Shown here in pieces: positions 33,796 through 46,009 of a DNA stretch of 64,000 nt. The notes under the pieces are model-generated. The model was not told the origin of the DNA. It did not search any database and was given only the letters and a program-made list of their open reading frames with translations. The stretch spans positions 53,803,809-53,867,808 of the forward strand of contig CM054156.1 of the NCBI GenBank assembly GCA_028751875.1. The letters are read 5' to 3'. Position numbers and translations under genes: made by a program. This DNA comes from Rapana venosa. Its lineage: Eukaryota; Mollusca; Gastropoda; Neogastropoda; Muricidae. The stretch's first letter is position 1. Every line of letters starts with the position of its first letter.

Positions 33796-36700
33796 ATAAT
33801 GCAGTCTGCTGATTGAAAAGAAGTGACCTTTTGTGACTAGACAGCTTTTATTGCTGGTTTTATACAAGGCAGTATGCTTGATTGAAACAATTGACTGTTG
33901 TGATTAGCAGCTATTTTGCTACACCAGAGACCTCTAGCATCAGAACAGTTGTTTTAGAGACAAAATTTTGCTATAGATTTTCCAAGAAAAGAAATTCTAT
34001 ACTTTATTATTGTATTTACTTGCTTGTGAACTGTATCTTCCATTGTTTTAGAGCTTTATATGAATACGTGTATTGTGGTATGTGATAGTTATTGACTTAG
34101 AAAAAAAAAGAAGTTTGTAGGATTTCTCTATCAAATATTCTACCTTTTATGTTGTGTGTGGTTTTACTTTGATCTCATTTAGTGTATGAAATATAAAGGG
34201 GACTGGATTTATCTATTCTGGTGTTGATATAACAGTTCGACTTTTTTGATGGATCAGAGCTGCTTTTGAAATTTGACTTTTAGTATTGTTTCGTTTTTTT
34301 AGTGGGGTTCCTTCTTATCATTTTATATTCTCCAGTTTGATTATTGAATAGAAAACCTACTAAAAACGGGATTTATTCTATTTTGATAGTTTACTTAAAC
34401 CGTATTAGATACAAGAAAAATATATACAATAAATTTGCCTAATCAATCCTGACATTTTATATGTATTAACTTCAGACAAGTGCCAACAAAACAGGGCCTC
34501 CGAGTAGGCTACTGAATATCTGCAGTGCAACAAACAAAAAAGATTGACATTGGAACCATAATATACAATCAGTGGTGGAAATCAGTTCATTTGTTTTGTC
34601 TAGCTGGAATCCCGACTTTCTCCAAATGTAAACAGTACAACATGAAATATTCCAGGGTATCAAATCTTTCGTGTAGAATCCTCACAATCCAAAGTCCAAC
34701 GGGTTACTTTACAATAAAGCCTTCCTCGCTCAGTTGTAAAGAATTATATAACTTGAGGTTTATGACCATTGAATCCATGTGGATTGAAATAAATTTAAAA
34801 ACACAATAGGACAATATTTATAGGATTTATATACAGAAACCTCAGAAACCATAGACTGGCTAGAATATTCAACTCCCTTATGGACGAGGTAATACATTTA
34901 ACAATGAAACAATTATTCTGGGGGATTTTAAAACATAGGACTTATAAATACTAAACCAAAATGGGAGCCACAACATTACTATGTTTGGCCTAGATCAAAC
35001 TAATAGATAGACCAACTCGGATAAACAAATAAAATCTAGAACATTAATAGATCATATATACACTACTACAAAAACATCACATAACAGAATGTATGTGCTC
35101 CCTATTGTGGATGCAGTGATCATAATTCAGTGTGCTTTACTTGGTTTAAAAATCGTTATCAAAATACCTAAAGTAGGGATTAAAACTATTTTTTCAGGAA
35201 AATTAAAAAAACTTAACGAGCAAGGATTTCCTTCAGACTTGACATACTCGCCATGACATTGACATATACCAAATCTGAGACCATTGATGAAGCTGCTGAA
35301 TTTGATTTGGACATTTACTTCAGTATACGATTCAAACACGCCCCCTTTAATTAAAAAAAGAGTTCAAGGGGGGGGGGGGGAAAATAATCAAAACACCTTG
35401 GAAACAAAGACACAGAATCGAATACACCTAAGAGACTATTTGAAGCACAATGGTTCAAATGAGCAGTTCACGGGCACAAAGAAACAAAGTAACTTCACTA
35501 AAACGCAAAATCAAAAACGTGAATACATTCAATAGTTGTTAATTAAAACTACCGACTCTCGCCAAGTTTGGAAAGCCATCATACATTTTGTAATTAACCT
35601 ATATCAAAAAAGTCAACAGGGGACTGTTAATGAATAATATCAGCGGATGAATTGATAACCACTTCATATAACATTGCCGACAATGTAATATCAAATGCAA
35701 GTCAATTGAAATGATCTCCGTTGTTTAGAACAATATATCTAATCAAAAAGAAATTAATATTCCATTAAACTACTGCCAATGACAATCTCAGACGTCATTC
35801 TTAGAAGATGTCTCTTCAAAAAATGTTTCCAGGAACACGTGTTTAGGACTATCTAGATGGAAGAATAATCGAGCTTTGTGGGTCAAGTTATAGCTGGAAC
35901 ACTGACATACTTGTATAACTTGTGCAAGAGAAAAACAACTTTCCTGTCATATATAAAAAGGCAAAAACATCATAACTGTCCACAAATCAGGTGATACAGC
36001 TTGTCCTTTAAATTACAGTCCCAATTTCAATTCTGTCTGTTTTATACTAAATCCTTCTTTGAAAAAACATATCCAAAAATGCTCCGTATATTCCTACTTT
36101 GTAAACCACTGTATATTAAATGAAGTTCAGTCAGGTTTTCGTTAAATAATATTCCTGTCAACATAACTCTTTACAAAAATTACTGACTGTTCTTCCTACA
36201 CTATTATAAATGAAAATAAATATCAGGCTTCTTTTTGTTGACTTTGAAAAAGGCATTTGTTGTAATCAATCATTCTTATTATTGCGTAACTTACTTGTAT
36301 AAACTAAACACCAGAAACGATAAAATATTTTGAAAAGCTTTTTGTCGATTAGGCAGCAGTAGTTAACTGCAATAAGCAAACATCAGAACATGTACTATTA
36401 TAACATGGAGTACCTCAAGGGTCAATATTGGGTCCAACTTCTATTTTCAATCTATGTAAATGACTTACCCCAATTTCTAGGAATGTAGCTGTGATAATGT
36501 TTTGTGATGGCACATCCCTCTATTGTAGTGACTTGACCCCCACTGACTTACAAATCAAAACTTCATCAATATTGACAGATGGTTTTATTGGACTCAGCTA
36601 AACCATATGTCCCTAAAATTACGCGGAAAAACTAAGTGATGTTGTACTAGCAAGACAAAAGAGACAAAAATGAAAGATAAACTCACAAACCTCTGTTGAT

Positions 36701-38797
36701 AGGTTATAGAGTATTTGAAGAAGTTGACTCCACAGAATTCTGGGTGTAATTATTGCAAAAAATCTTACTTGGACTGACCAAGTGATTGGCGCTAGGAAAA
36801 CGTCTTTCTTACAAGTACTTCAGTTATCAAAAAATTAATTACATTTTCTGAATAACCACTCTTGCAAACTCTTTTTTTGCGGCCCATATTTTTCCTATAG
36901 TTGATATAGCTTCATCTCTTTGGGAAAGCTGCACAAGTGATACAAATTTAAAAATTGATTCATAGATTATATATAAGAGCACCGAAAAACTTGTTCTACT
37001 AAAAATTCATGCTCCCTAACCATCAACGAATTATAGGATACAAATATCGTAACCTTCTAAAAAAACAGACTTTATCTAAATAAAGCTCTATTTGTCCAGA
37101 TAGTTGTCAATGGAAATGCCCCTCCAAAGATCACCAATAGCTTCAAAATCAATGAAACACAGACATGATCATTCTACTAACTTTTTCCAGAGACCAGAAA
37201 ATAATCTTTACAAATCAACGCTTTTGTAATCAGGTAGTGACCTTATGGAACAAGCTCCAAACGTTAAAATGTTTCAAAAACAAAAATAAGTTCAAGACAC
37301 AGCTAAAAAGCCAGCTAATGCATGATTGCCTAGGAATTGACTAATAAGGCAAGATCAACCATGATTAATACCGGCCAAATCAACATACTTACATTTTACC
37401 AGCACTTATGGTATTCCTCACAACAAAAATTCAAGTATTGTCTTTACTGAGACTAGAAAATTCTACTAGTCACAACACTGTATATGTGTGGGGGAGGGGG
37501 AGGCAGGAGAAAGGCACACTAATTATGCAATAGAAGTAAGTAGTAATCTATTGCAAGCTAGTAAATAATCTGCAATGTTGAAACACGTGGATGAAAAGGA
37601 GGAATTTTAAAAATCTTTTTATGGTAGTAGACCTGATTAGCTTGATTGTGTGTCCTTCTCTCCCTCTCTCTCTCTCTCTACTCTCCTCTCCTCTCCTTCC
37701 TTTCATCCTCCATCTCATGCCCTTTGTCTTGTATATATTCAATAGTTTTATCGTGGAGTGGTTTTATTGCAGTTAGAGAGAGATTATTAGTGACTTTTAA
37801 TATGACGATATGTTTTTAGTGCATGTTGATATTGTTTTTAGTTTGATAGTCCAGTGGTTTATGGGCTTTTGATTATGTTTCGTATAGGGGTTCTACTTGT
37901 TTGAAGATTTGTCTTTTTTTTTTTATTGAAACTATAATTTGATGTTGAAGGTGTATTTCCCCTTCCCCTTGATACTCCTCCCCCACCCCCACTCCTTTTC
38001 AATGCTTTTCTGATATCATGGTTATGTTGTTGTCTCATTGGTGATGGGGATCATTTGTTTTATTGATGTCTCTTGGTGTTGGGCGATTGTTGTTATAATT
38101 GTATCTCTAGTATGATAATCATTATTATAATTTATTTGCCTTATCTTGCTGTTGATTGCTATTGTGTGAATATGTTCTTTTTTTAAAAAGGCATACCCGC
38201 ACCCTATTTCCCCCTACCCTTACTCTCCCCCACTACTCCCCTCCTCTCTCTATTATTTGAAAAGTATGAACGCAAAAAAAGCACGTTTTTTCTGGAGTGG
38301 AGGAGAGAGGAGGGAGGTACATTGAAGGTATTATTGTCAGTACTGCGCATGTCTAGTATTTTCTAATGTTTTTATTCTTGTACCTTTTTATTATCTAATG
38401 TTATAAAGTGAAAGATTGGATGTAACAGTAGGTGATAGTTATTTGATTGTCCCTGACGTTTTATGATTTTTATTTTTTTAATTCTTTATAAATATTTGAT
38501 TTAAATGTCAGTGTGTGTGGACGTGAGCGCGCACGCGCTCAGGCGTGCATAGTATGTGTGTACATGTATTTGTTTTTGTGGTAATTTGTATTTTAAATGT
38601 ATCTCCTTAACGATTTTTTCCTCTTTTTTTAATGGTTTAATTTAACGGTAAATGATGCAATAATGTAATGTCTTAGTATAATCATTACGAAATTTGTTCT
38701 TAGATAGATGGCTTGATGAAAAAAAGCAAATGCATTGCTTATTCAATGTACCATCTGGAAATAAAATTTTGACTTGACTTGACTTGACTTGACTTGT
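33796..38797 (+). mobile_element. CR1-like LINE nested in L2-like LINE, right arm
   Basis: About 5.0 kb, longer than the left-arm copy at its 3' end. Tandem 5' units (33800-33935), endonuclease fragments near 34560-34790 (HLFCLAG, ESMWIEI), reverse transcriptase fragments near 36415-36560 (CAAGGGTCAATATTGGGTCC encodes a QGSILG-type motif B) and PLLIGYRVFEEVDST near 36700. The 3' end ATCTGGAAATAAAATTTTG is followed by five TTGAC repeats to 38797. The flanking L2-like frame resumes at 38798 with the residues expected next, so the insertion is precise. Many stops. Confidence 0.85.
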
Positions 38798-39781
38798 CAG
38801 GAAATTTTCCATCAGCTCTTAAAACAGCAATAGCCACACCTCTACTGAAAAAGCACGACCTTGATCCCAACATTCTGAAAAATTATAGACCTGTCTCAAA
38901 CTTACCCTTTGTTTCTAAAGTACTAGAAAAAGTTGTTCTCAAACAGCTCAACAGTCACCTTCATTCCAATGATCTCCTTACCGCTTTTCAATCTGCCTAT
39001 CGCCCCAGCCACAGCACCGAAACCACCCTAGTCCACACTTAAGATACACTTCTACTTTCTTCTGATGCAGGAAAAAAATTACCTCCTCATCTTCTCGACT
39101 TATCTGCAGCCTTTCTTTGATACTATAGACCACTCAATTCTTCTTTCCGCCTCCTAAAAAATAAGTTTGGTAATTAACGGCGCATCCCTCACATTGGTTT
39201 ACTTCATTTACCTCACAGACAGATTCCAGAAGTATAGTGTAGACAATATTCAATCAAAACCTGTCAAAATGGAATGTAGAAGTCCCGGCAGGTTCAAGTC
39301 CTGAACCCTGTTTCTTTACTTTCTACACTGCCTCCACTCTCACATATAATAGAATAACAGGCATATTGATCATCATGTCTATGCCGCTTCAGTGCAGTGA
39401 AACTATTGAAAACTTGTACCTTGCTCCGTCAAATATGTCTTCTGCACTTCAAGAACATTTCAAAACTGGATGGACTCAGAACAAGCTTCAACTTAATGCT
39501 GATAAAAACCGAAGCCATGATATTGGGACTCATCATTAAACTTTCCTTAATCTGCAGTAAAACTTCAATTAGAAATCCGGCAATTACGTCAGTTCCTTTG
39601 TCCAACTCTGTGAAGTATTTAGAGTAGGGTTCTTGAATAAACACACTCTTTTATGAAAAAATCATCACCCAGAACCTGCGACAGTCTTGCTATATCAATT
39701 ACGGGCTCATAAGCGCGATTTGAAGTATCTGTCCACTGATGCAACTTCCTTGCTTGTCACATCTCTCATTCTTTCACGTTT

Positions 39782-40025
39782 AGACTACTGTAATGTGGAC
39801 CAGAAACAGAGAAGGAGCGACGACTAACAGTGGTTGTCTCTGTAACTGTCTTCACCTGTACACTCCATCCCGTTCCTTTCGTTCAGCCGCAGATACTTTG
39901 TGCTTTCGAACACCCAGATTCCAAAAAAAAAAATCTGAGCACTTTGATTTGTTGCTTTACAAGATTCAGCACTATCACAATATAAATTCCATACATCATT
40001 ATTATTATTATTAGACTACAGTAAT
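39782..40025 (+). mobile_element. Small L2-like insertion with 5' inversion
   Basis: 218 bp (39795-40012) flanked by AGACTACTGTAAT (39782-39794) and AGACTACAGTAAT (40013-40025), a 13-bp target duplication with one mismatch. It carries an L2-like 3' end with an ATT-repeat tail. Its first 45 bp are inverted relative to the rest (complement of the block near 40325-40365). That structure is what twin priming produces. The left arm (20030-20300) carries it too, so it predates the arm duplication. Confidence 0.8.
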
Positions 40026-40502
40026 TCTCTTTTGGCTGGCCTACCAGCATCATCTATCCACTCTCTTCAACGAATACAAAACTCTGCAGCTCGACTGGTC
40101 CTAAGAAAGAAAAAATCTTAACACATCACTCCTCCTCTGCGATCCCTTCACTGCTGGCTGTCTAACAAAGACTGGAGTATAAGATCATACCCTCTGTTTC
40201 AAGTCTCCACAATTCGGCACCCTCTTATCTCATGTAACTGTCTTCACCTTGTATACTCCATCCCGTTCCATTTCGTTCAGCCGCAGACTACTTTTGCTTC
40301 GAACACCCAAATTCCAAACCAAACCACTGTTGGTCGTTCGCTCTTCTCTGTTTCTGGTCTTCCACCTGGAATGACCTCCCCCTTTACTTCGACAAAAGCT
40401 TTTATTTGATACCTTCAAATCCAGCTCAAAACACACTTATTTCTACCTGAGACTTTCCCCCACATATCTGTACCCATTTTCAAAAGCATCTTTCACCTCC
40501 TA

Positions 40503-40640
40503 TGTGTGTTCGCGAGGGTTGGTTGTGTGTATGTGTGTGTGTGTGTGTGTGGGTGTGTGTGTGTGTGTGTGTAGTGTCACTCGCGGGTGTCTGTGTGTTT
40601 GTGCGTGTGTGTGTGTGTGTGTGCGTCGGTTACGTAGTGC
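40503..40640. repeat. (TG)n microsatellite
   Basis: TG array with GCGT interruptions inside the L2-like 3' region, the mirror of 19450-19560. Confidence 0.92.
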
Positions 40641-40790
40641 GTTACGTGCGCGCGCATGGATTTATAATCTGTTGTTCTTTTGTTTAAGGAGAGTACATGC
40701 TGTGTAAGTGATTTGAGTGCAAGCGCTTCGATTTGTTGTGTTTTACAAGATTCGCGAATATATAAAATTCAATTATTTTTTTTATATTAT

Positions 40791-41052
40791 TAAAGTTAGA
40801 GATTCGTTCTTCACACTTCGTTTCTTTATAGTGTAAATTTTTTCCATCATTGTTTATATTCATTAATATTGATTATGCGGGTGAAGGGGCAGGACCTCTC
40901 TTCTTCATCCTTTCTCCACTGTGACACAGCGACATGGAAACGTTTCACAATCACTGATGTAATTACAATGTCTTCATCAGATTCGCCTACCACATTCAAC
41001 CTATCCCGTAGTCTAGTTAGACCGTTTGCGCACCACCGAAGATTTTAGCTAC
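40791..41052. other. Short non-coding flank
   Basis: Mirror of 19086-19314. No coding signal. Confidence 0.5.
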
Positions 41053-41495
41053 AGCTTCCCCACTCTTCATGTTCCCAGCTTTCCGCAGTATGTCATTCCA
41101 CTCAAGGCCAGTCCACTGTCTGATGTTGTCTTCCCATCGTTTTCTCTGTCTGTATCTTCGTCTCCCTCCGTTTACTGTTCCTTGTAGGACAGTCTTGGCC
41201 AGTTCAGATGTAAGTGTGACGGGCCCCTACCACTTCAGTTTATTTTATTGTAAGTCAGGAGCTCTTCATATGGCCCGATGGCGTTTTCAATAATGGCTTT
41301 TACTTTCTCGCTAGTTATATGATGTCTGTATGAGATACCAAGAAGTTTGTCAAAACATCTCATCTCCATTACGTGTATCCTTCTTTCCATTTCTGATGTT
41401 ATGTCCACGTTTACATTGCGTAACCCAAAAAAATATGGATCAGGGATCGCATCAGTTGATCTTGAAGACTGATGGAAGCGTTTCTTGTTATTCAA
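41053..41495 (-). mobile_element. RTE-like LINE C-terminus, right arm
   Basis: Minus strand. ERRIHVMEMRCFDKLLGIS, then HHITSEKVKAIIENAIGPYE and ELLTYNK (41235-41495). After a frameshift, LKW-stop-GPVTLTSELAK, VLQGTVNGGRRRYRQRKRW and EDNIRQWTGLEWNDILRKAG run to 41053. These are the hallmark C-terminal blocks of RTE-type LINEs. One stop and one frameshift only, in well-polished sequence. Confidence 0.85.
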
Positions 41496-41529
41496 GTGGA
41501 TTCTCGCTTAATGTAGGAGAAAACAAAAC

Positions 41530-41744
41530 TGAAAATGGTGAAACTTCCTCAGGGTCCAGGTACAAAGAGAGAAAGTAGCACAAGGGTGAGGACCACACGG
41601 GTGGCTGTTGCAGGTGGTCCTGACCCCTGCCACCACTGGGGGACTGGAGGAAGGGACGTCACAGTCAGCAGCAGGTGCCTGGGGAGGGGTAGAGGGGATG
41701 GAGTGATGACTGCTCCCCTCCTATAATGTTGGCATGTCCCCATT
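41530..41744. other. GC-rich shared block, right arm
   Basis: Reverse complement of 4641-4848. Function unknown. Confidence 0.45.
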
Positions 41745-42045
41745 GAAGAAACATTCACTTGTTGTTTCCTTTTGTCATTTGGGTAAAGAAAGTATCCAAC
41801 ATTTTTTTGGTTATGTACTTTTGTTCTCTATTTCTGGCAAGAATTCCAAAAATATGATTAAATAAAATTGTAACACAGCGTATCTTCTGTCAGCGAGGCA
41901 TTGTTACTTTTTGGGTGCAGTAGCAATTTTGAATTTGACAAAATTTTCGAATTGAACTATGCTTCTCGCCGAATTCCACACATATATAAAGGATATGCCA
42001 AAAGAATCTGCCTTGTTTGAAATATTTACCCGACATTTAAAATCG
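41745..42045 (+). mobile_element. LINE zinc-knuckle fragment, right arm
   Basis: Plus-strand copy of 4340-4640. The CCF...FG knuckle has lost its second cysteine by indels. Pseudogene. Confidence 0.65.
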
Positions 42046-42049
42046 AGAT

Positions 42050-42348
42050 AGGAAGGAAAGGTTAAAGGTGTCCCATAACCTATAAGGTAGTAGGGGTTAG
42101 CGAGGCATCAGAGAACCTCACTTCTCTAGGGCCAGCTAATTGAGGGCGGCGCCATCTCCTCTCACTCGCTGCTTTACTTCCCGACCCTAAAGAGACAGCA
42201 GGTACCCATTTTCAGCTGGGTTGAACTGGGGGAAACTGTATGATGCCAAAGGCGCGCAACGGTCACCCATCCACACTGGTAACCACCGCTCGACGCTGCT
42301 TAACTTGGCTGGGGGAATGCGATTGAACTCCGACCACTGAGCTGTCCT
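42050..42348 (-). mobile_element. Chimeric 5S/tRNA SINE, right arm
   Basis: Well-polished minus-strand copy of 4028-4322. CGGTCACCCATCC complements the 5S box C, and CCACTGAGCTG complements the tRNA box A-like start. Shared central block near 42200-42230. Confidence 0.85.
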
Positions 42349-42865
42349 GTCCACTTGTACTGTCTATTATTAAAAAGATGTCTCTTCTATGAAAATATGT
42401 GAATAATTTTGGTTTGTTTGCTCACTGACATATTCTTTGACTCTACCTTGGTTACAGCGTTGTTTTTCTCGATTATTTAAGTTTAAGGAATGTCAAGTGA
42501 GCCAAGTCATAAAAAGTACTTTAATGATCCCAATGAAGGACAGTTGCAACAAAAGACAGACACGTCACTGATAGGAACAAAGAAGACACGTTACTGATAG
42601 GAATCAATTCAAAATAAGACACAAAGAAAAGCTTTGATTGGTTAAAAATATTTTACCAAACAGAGCATGATTATTTCACATCCATTGTATAAACAAATAT
42701 CACAAGCAGCAGCATCAAACAACAAGCTTAAAGCGTATAATTGTGCTTTTTAAAAAAGATCATCATTAGGTGACGACTTGATGATCAGTGTATTGTCCAT
42801 ATTCACGATAATGCCTGTGCAATTTATGTTATTAATTGTATATGTAGAACAGAATTCTGGGCGGT
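42349..42865 (-). mobile_element. LINE 3' end, right arm
   Basis: Mirror of 3526-4027, including two copies of the ACTGATAGGAAC block near 42565-42605. Confidence 0.65.
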
Positions 42866-43310
42866 GAGAGAGAGAGAGAGAAGAAGTGAGAGAGTGCATG
42901 AGGAGAGGACGAGGAGAGTGAGAGAGTGAGAGAGAGGAGAGAGGATGACAATTTCTTTATTTTTGAGACATTGATAAGCACCCGTGTGCATTTTTTTTAC
43001 ATATTGTCCCCGACAGGAGTGAGATTGACAATGACAAATTTTTTTCTTACAATGAATAAGGGGGCATACGAGTGCATTTATTATTGTTATCCAGTCCCAG
43101 AGAGAGAGAGAGAGATGAGAGAGAGACGAGAGAGAGAGAGGAGAGAGAGAGGACGGTGATTGGAGAGAGAGAGATGATGGGAGAGAGAGACAGAGAGAGA
43201 GAGAGAGAAGAGAGAGAGAGAAATGACAATTCTTTTATTTTGAGATATGAATAAGCACCCCGTGTGCTTTTTTATTTTTACTTCCGTCCCCGAGAGAGAG
43301 CAAGAGAGTA
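42866..43310. repeat. SINE-tail array with (GA)n, right arm
   Basis: Mirror of 3185-3525: GA tracts (42868-42945, 43098-43222) alternating with TATTTTGAGA, hairpin and GTCCCCGA tail blocks. Confidence 0.82.
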
Positions 43311-43776
43311 TCATATAACCAAACATGAAAGCAGCAAAGAATGATAACCAAAAAAAAGCTGTGCTTCGGTATTTGCTTCAAATTCCAATGTAACGTTAAT
43401 AGAACATCAACACTTTTATTGCCATAAATGAAAAGGAGAAAACTGGTGTGGGGTTGAAAAGCCATCACTATGTGTGGACAATAGCAAGTTTATTTTCAGA
43501 AGTACTGTACTTTGGATAACGGACAAAGTAGCCTATGAGCAAGGCGTGTTCCTTGTGCTCATCAACTGAGTCAGTCCTAGTAAGATTGTATTTTTGGGGG
43601 AGGTAGGGGGGGGGGGGGGGGCCTTTAATCTGTCTTAAAACAGAGTTTTTTGAGAGTCAGCTTCTCCAACTATTTCGGTTACCAAAATAGAGTTAAAACT
43701 TTTCATTCAGGGTTTTTTTCTTTTTTGTTTATTATACAATTTCTAGTGTGTGCTGTGCGTGAGTGCGTTTTGTGTG
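43311..43776. other. LINE-related spacer, right arm
   Basis: Mirror of 2471-3180 without the SINE: the target site CCAATGTAACGTT is uninterrupted near 43388-43400. One unit of the 50-bp block lies at 43485-43540. No gene. Confidence 0.55.
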
Positions 43777-44220
43777 TGTGTGTGAGAGAGAGAGATGAGA
43801 CGAGAGAGAGAGAGAGTAGGGAGAGAGAGTGAGAGTGTGTGAGAAGAGTGTGTGCCACCCCCCCCCCCCCCACCCCCCCCCCCCCCCGCCCCCCCCCCCA
43901 CCCCCTCCCCCCCCCCCCCCCCCCCCCCACCCCCCCCCCCCCCCCCCCCCCCCACCCCCCCCCCCCCAATAGAGTACACACACACAGACACCACACTACT
44001 CGCGTTCTAATATCTATGAGGAGTGAAAGACGTCGTAAAATCGAAGTCAACAAAACAAGAACAAGAACAAGAACAGTACCAAAAACAACAACACACACAT
44101 ACACACACACACAAACACTACACACACACACACAACACACACACACACACACCAACGGACAGAAAAAGACCGACAGACAGACAGGACAGACAGGACACAC
44201 ACACACACAACACCACACAC
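43777..44220. repeat. GA / poly-C / CA compound low-complexity tract
   Basis: GA with GT (43778-43845), a near-pure C run of about 110 bp (43857-43968), then CA arrays (43975-44220). Poly-Pro and poly-Gly frames are artefacts. The C run is not in the c1 counterpart. Confidence 0.9.
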
Positions 44221-46009
44221 ACCACGTTTTTTCGAACGTTTTAATCCTTGATTATGGAAATAAATCTAAAAAGAAGGGGCCTTGATTTTTTCTGAAACTG
44301 ATTGGAAGAACTTGTTTTTGAAATATTTTCTCCAGAAGGCCCCCCTCACCCAGCTTTTTCGGAAGGTTTGGGCCTTTTTGTGCCCTGGGTGGGGGAAAAA
44401 GGATACAAAAAAACAAAAACTGAATTTTCACAGGACGGATAAAAAAAAAAGCCATAAGTGCTTTTCCCCTTTTTAAAAAATAGTTACTTCTATACCTTAA
44501 ACTTTAAAAATTTTTTGTCCCAAAATCAACAACATAATAAAACGTAAAGGGAAGGCCCCCTTGTGGGGATTTTAAAACCCTTTCATGCCCTAGCACGTCT
44601 TTTACAAACCCCTTTGCAAAGGCCCCAAACTCCAGATAAGACCTTTTGTGCATAACAGTTTTTCCAATTAACAAAAAATGGGATTAAAGTTTGGGGGTTT
44701 TTTCATCTTTGGGAATACCAACACTAAAAACTACCTATTTGTTAGAGGTGTTTTCAATTATCGTTTCTCCCCCAACTATCATTTGGGGTCACTAAACCCC
44801 CGTAAACAGAGACGTTCCCATATGCCGTAACATCCTCCAACACATATAATTTTTTGCCCTACAGAAGTCCCTTTTCCCCAGAAACTTTTTTAAAGTGATG
44901 GCACGAATAATTATGGCCCAAAAAATTATTCAAACGACCAAGAAGACAAATACCCCAATAAAAGTTTTTAATGTTTACACAAACAGCTCTTGGTGGGGTC
45001 GAAAGCCCCCATTAGTGAAGCTGGACAGCCCCAAACAGGCCCCTTAAGCAGAAGTCACCCGGGGTTTGATCATCTTAAAGGGGAGGTGCTGATGCAAATG
45101 GGGGTTGGTGGGCTAGAGCCAAGCTTACTATGCTATAAAACTGTGAAAACGGGCGGGCCGCGACGCAAGTCACAGAAATTGTTGCTCCTCAAGACAGAAA
45201 AAAACCAAGATTTTAAAGCTACAGGGGGGAAGCCCTTATTGTTTTTAGCAAGATATTGTTTCATTTTGATTTAAATTGGATAAAAAAAAATTACACATGC
45301 AACGGGCCTATGTTAAAAGAAAAGCACACAAAATGGCTTATTAAACATCTTCAAAATAAAGAATTTTAAAAATTTTCACACACACACAAAAAAACACACC
45401 ACCACTCCAAACTAACACAAAACACAAAAAAACAACAACACTCTTTCCAAATTTAGGTAAAAGCATTAGGGCGCAGCAAGACCATATTGAAGCATTTGGA
45501 GCAGCAAAACAAAAATTTTCTTGACAGCGATTTTGGAAAAATGCAAAAGACATAAAACACTTGGGCCAACAAAGCTTCAAGCTTACGGGCCCAAAAACAT
45601 AATTGAGAAAACTGACCCTTGGACACTAAGCATAGTACTGAAGTTGGGGCAGCATTTTAGGAAGATTTAAACAGAAAGCATGTACTACGCATTAGGGAAT
45701 CAACAAAGGGAAAATTGTAATGAAATTAGGGGAGCTTTAGGCTAGTACTGACACTGGAAAAAAAGCCTTAAAGAAAAATATACTGGGCGCTTAAGGGAAA
45801 GAAAATTCAAACATAGAAATCACTTGGAGGGGAAAATTAGACGAAGGCATTAGGAAACAGAAAGCATGACGCGCATTGGGAGCGCAAGACTTAAATACGC
45901 AAGGAGCAAAACAGAATAAAATAAAAAGAAATGGGAGCAAAACAAGACATAGTTGAAGATTGGGCAGAAAAAAATAAAAACCGCATTGGGAGAAACTGTA
46001 CTGGACGTT
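44221..46009. other. Smeared mirror of c1 1-2260
   Basis: In reverse order: LINE fragment, SINE tail (44400-44490), non-coding block (44500-45285), SINE tail (45290-45370), CA run, and the expanded 28-bp minisatellite (about 45450-46005). The 700-bp LINE stretch present on c1 and c2 is absent. No usable frames. Confidence 0.65.

Larger units (their letters stand above)
38798..40790 (+). mobile_element. L2-like LINE, 3' half, right arm
   Basis: Best-preserved LINE frame in the window: SGNFPSALKTAIATPLLKK, then NYRPVSNLPFVSKVLEKV (38794-39042), which are reverse transcriptase motifs 1 and 2. Stops follow from 39041. Later blocks include WTQNKLQLN-like sequence near 39470-39500 and an LDYCN-like stretch interrupted near 39794. 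SLLAGLPASSIHSLQ follows at 40025-40070. CVRERL-like low-complexity sequence precedes a TG microsatellite, and the 3' end with TTTTACAAGATTCGCGAATA lies near 40740-40790. The catalytic FADD box is not visible. Confidence 0.85.

Noticed and set aside
43839..44285. Proline-rich protein, 148 codons
   Set aside because: Poly-C and CA arrays.
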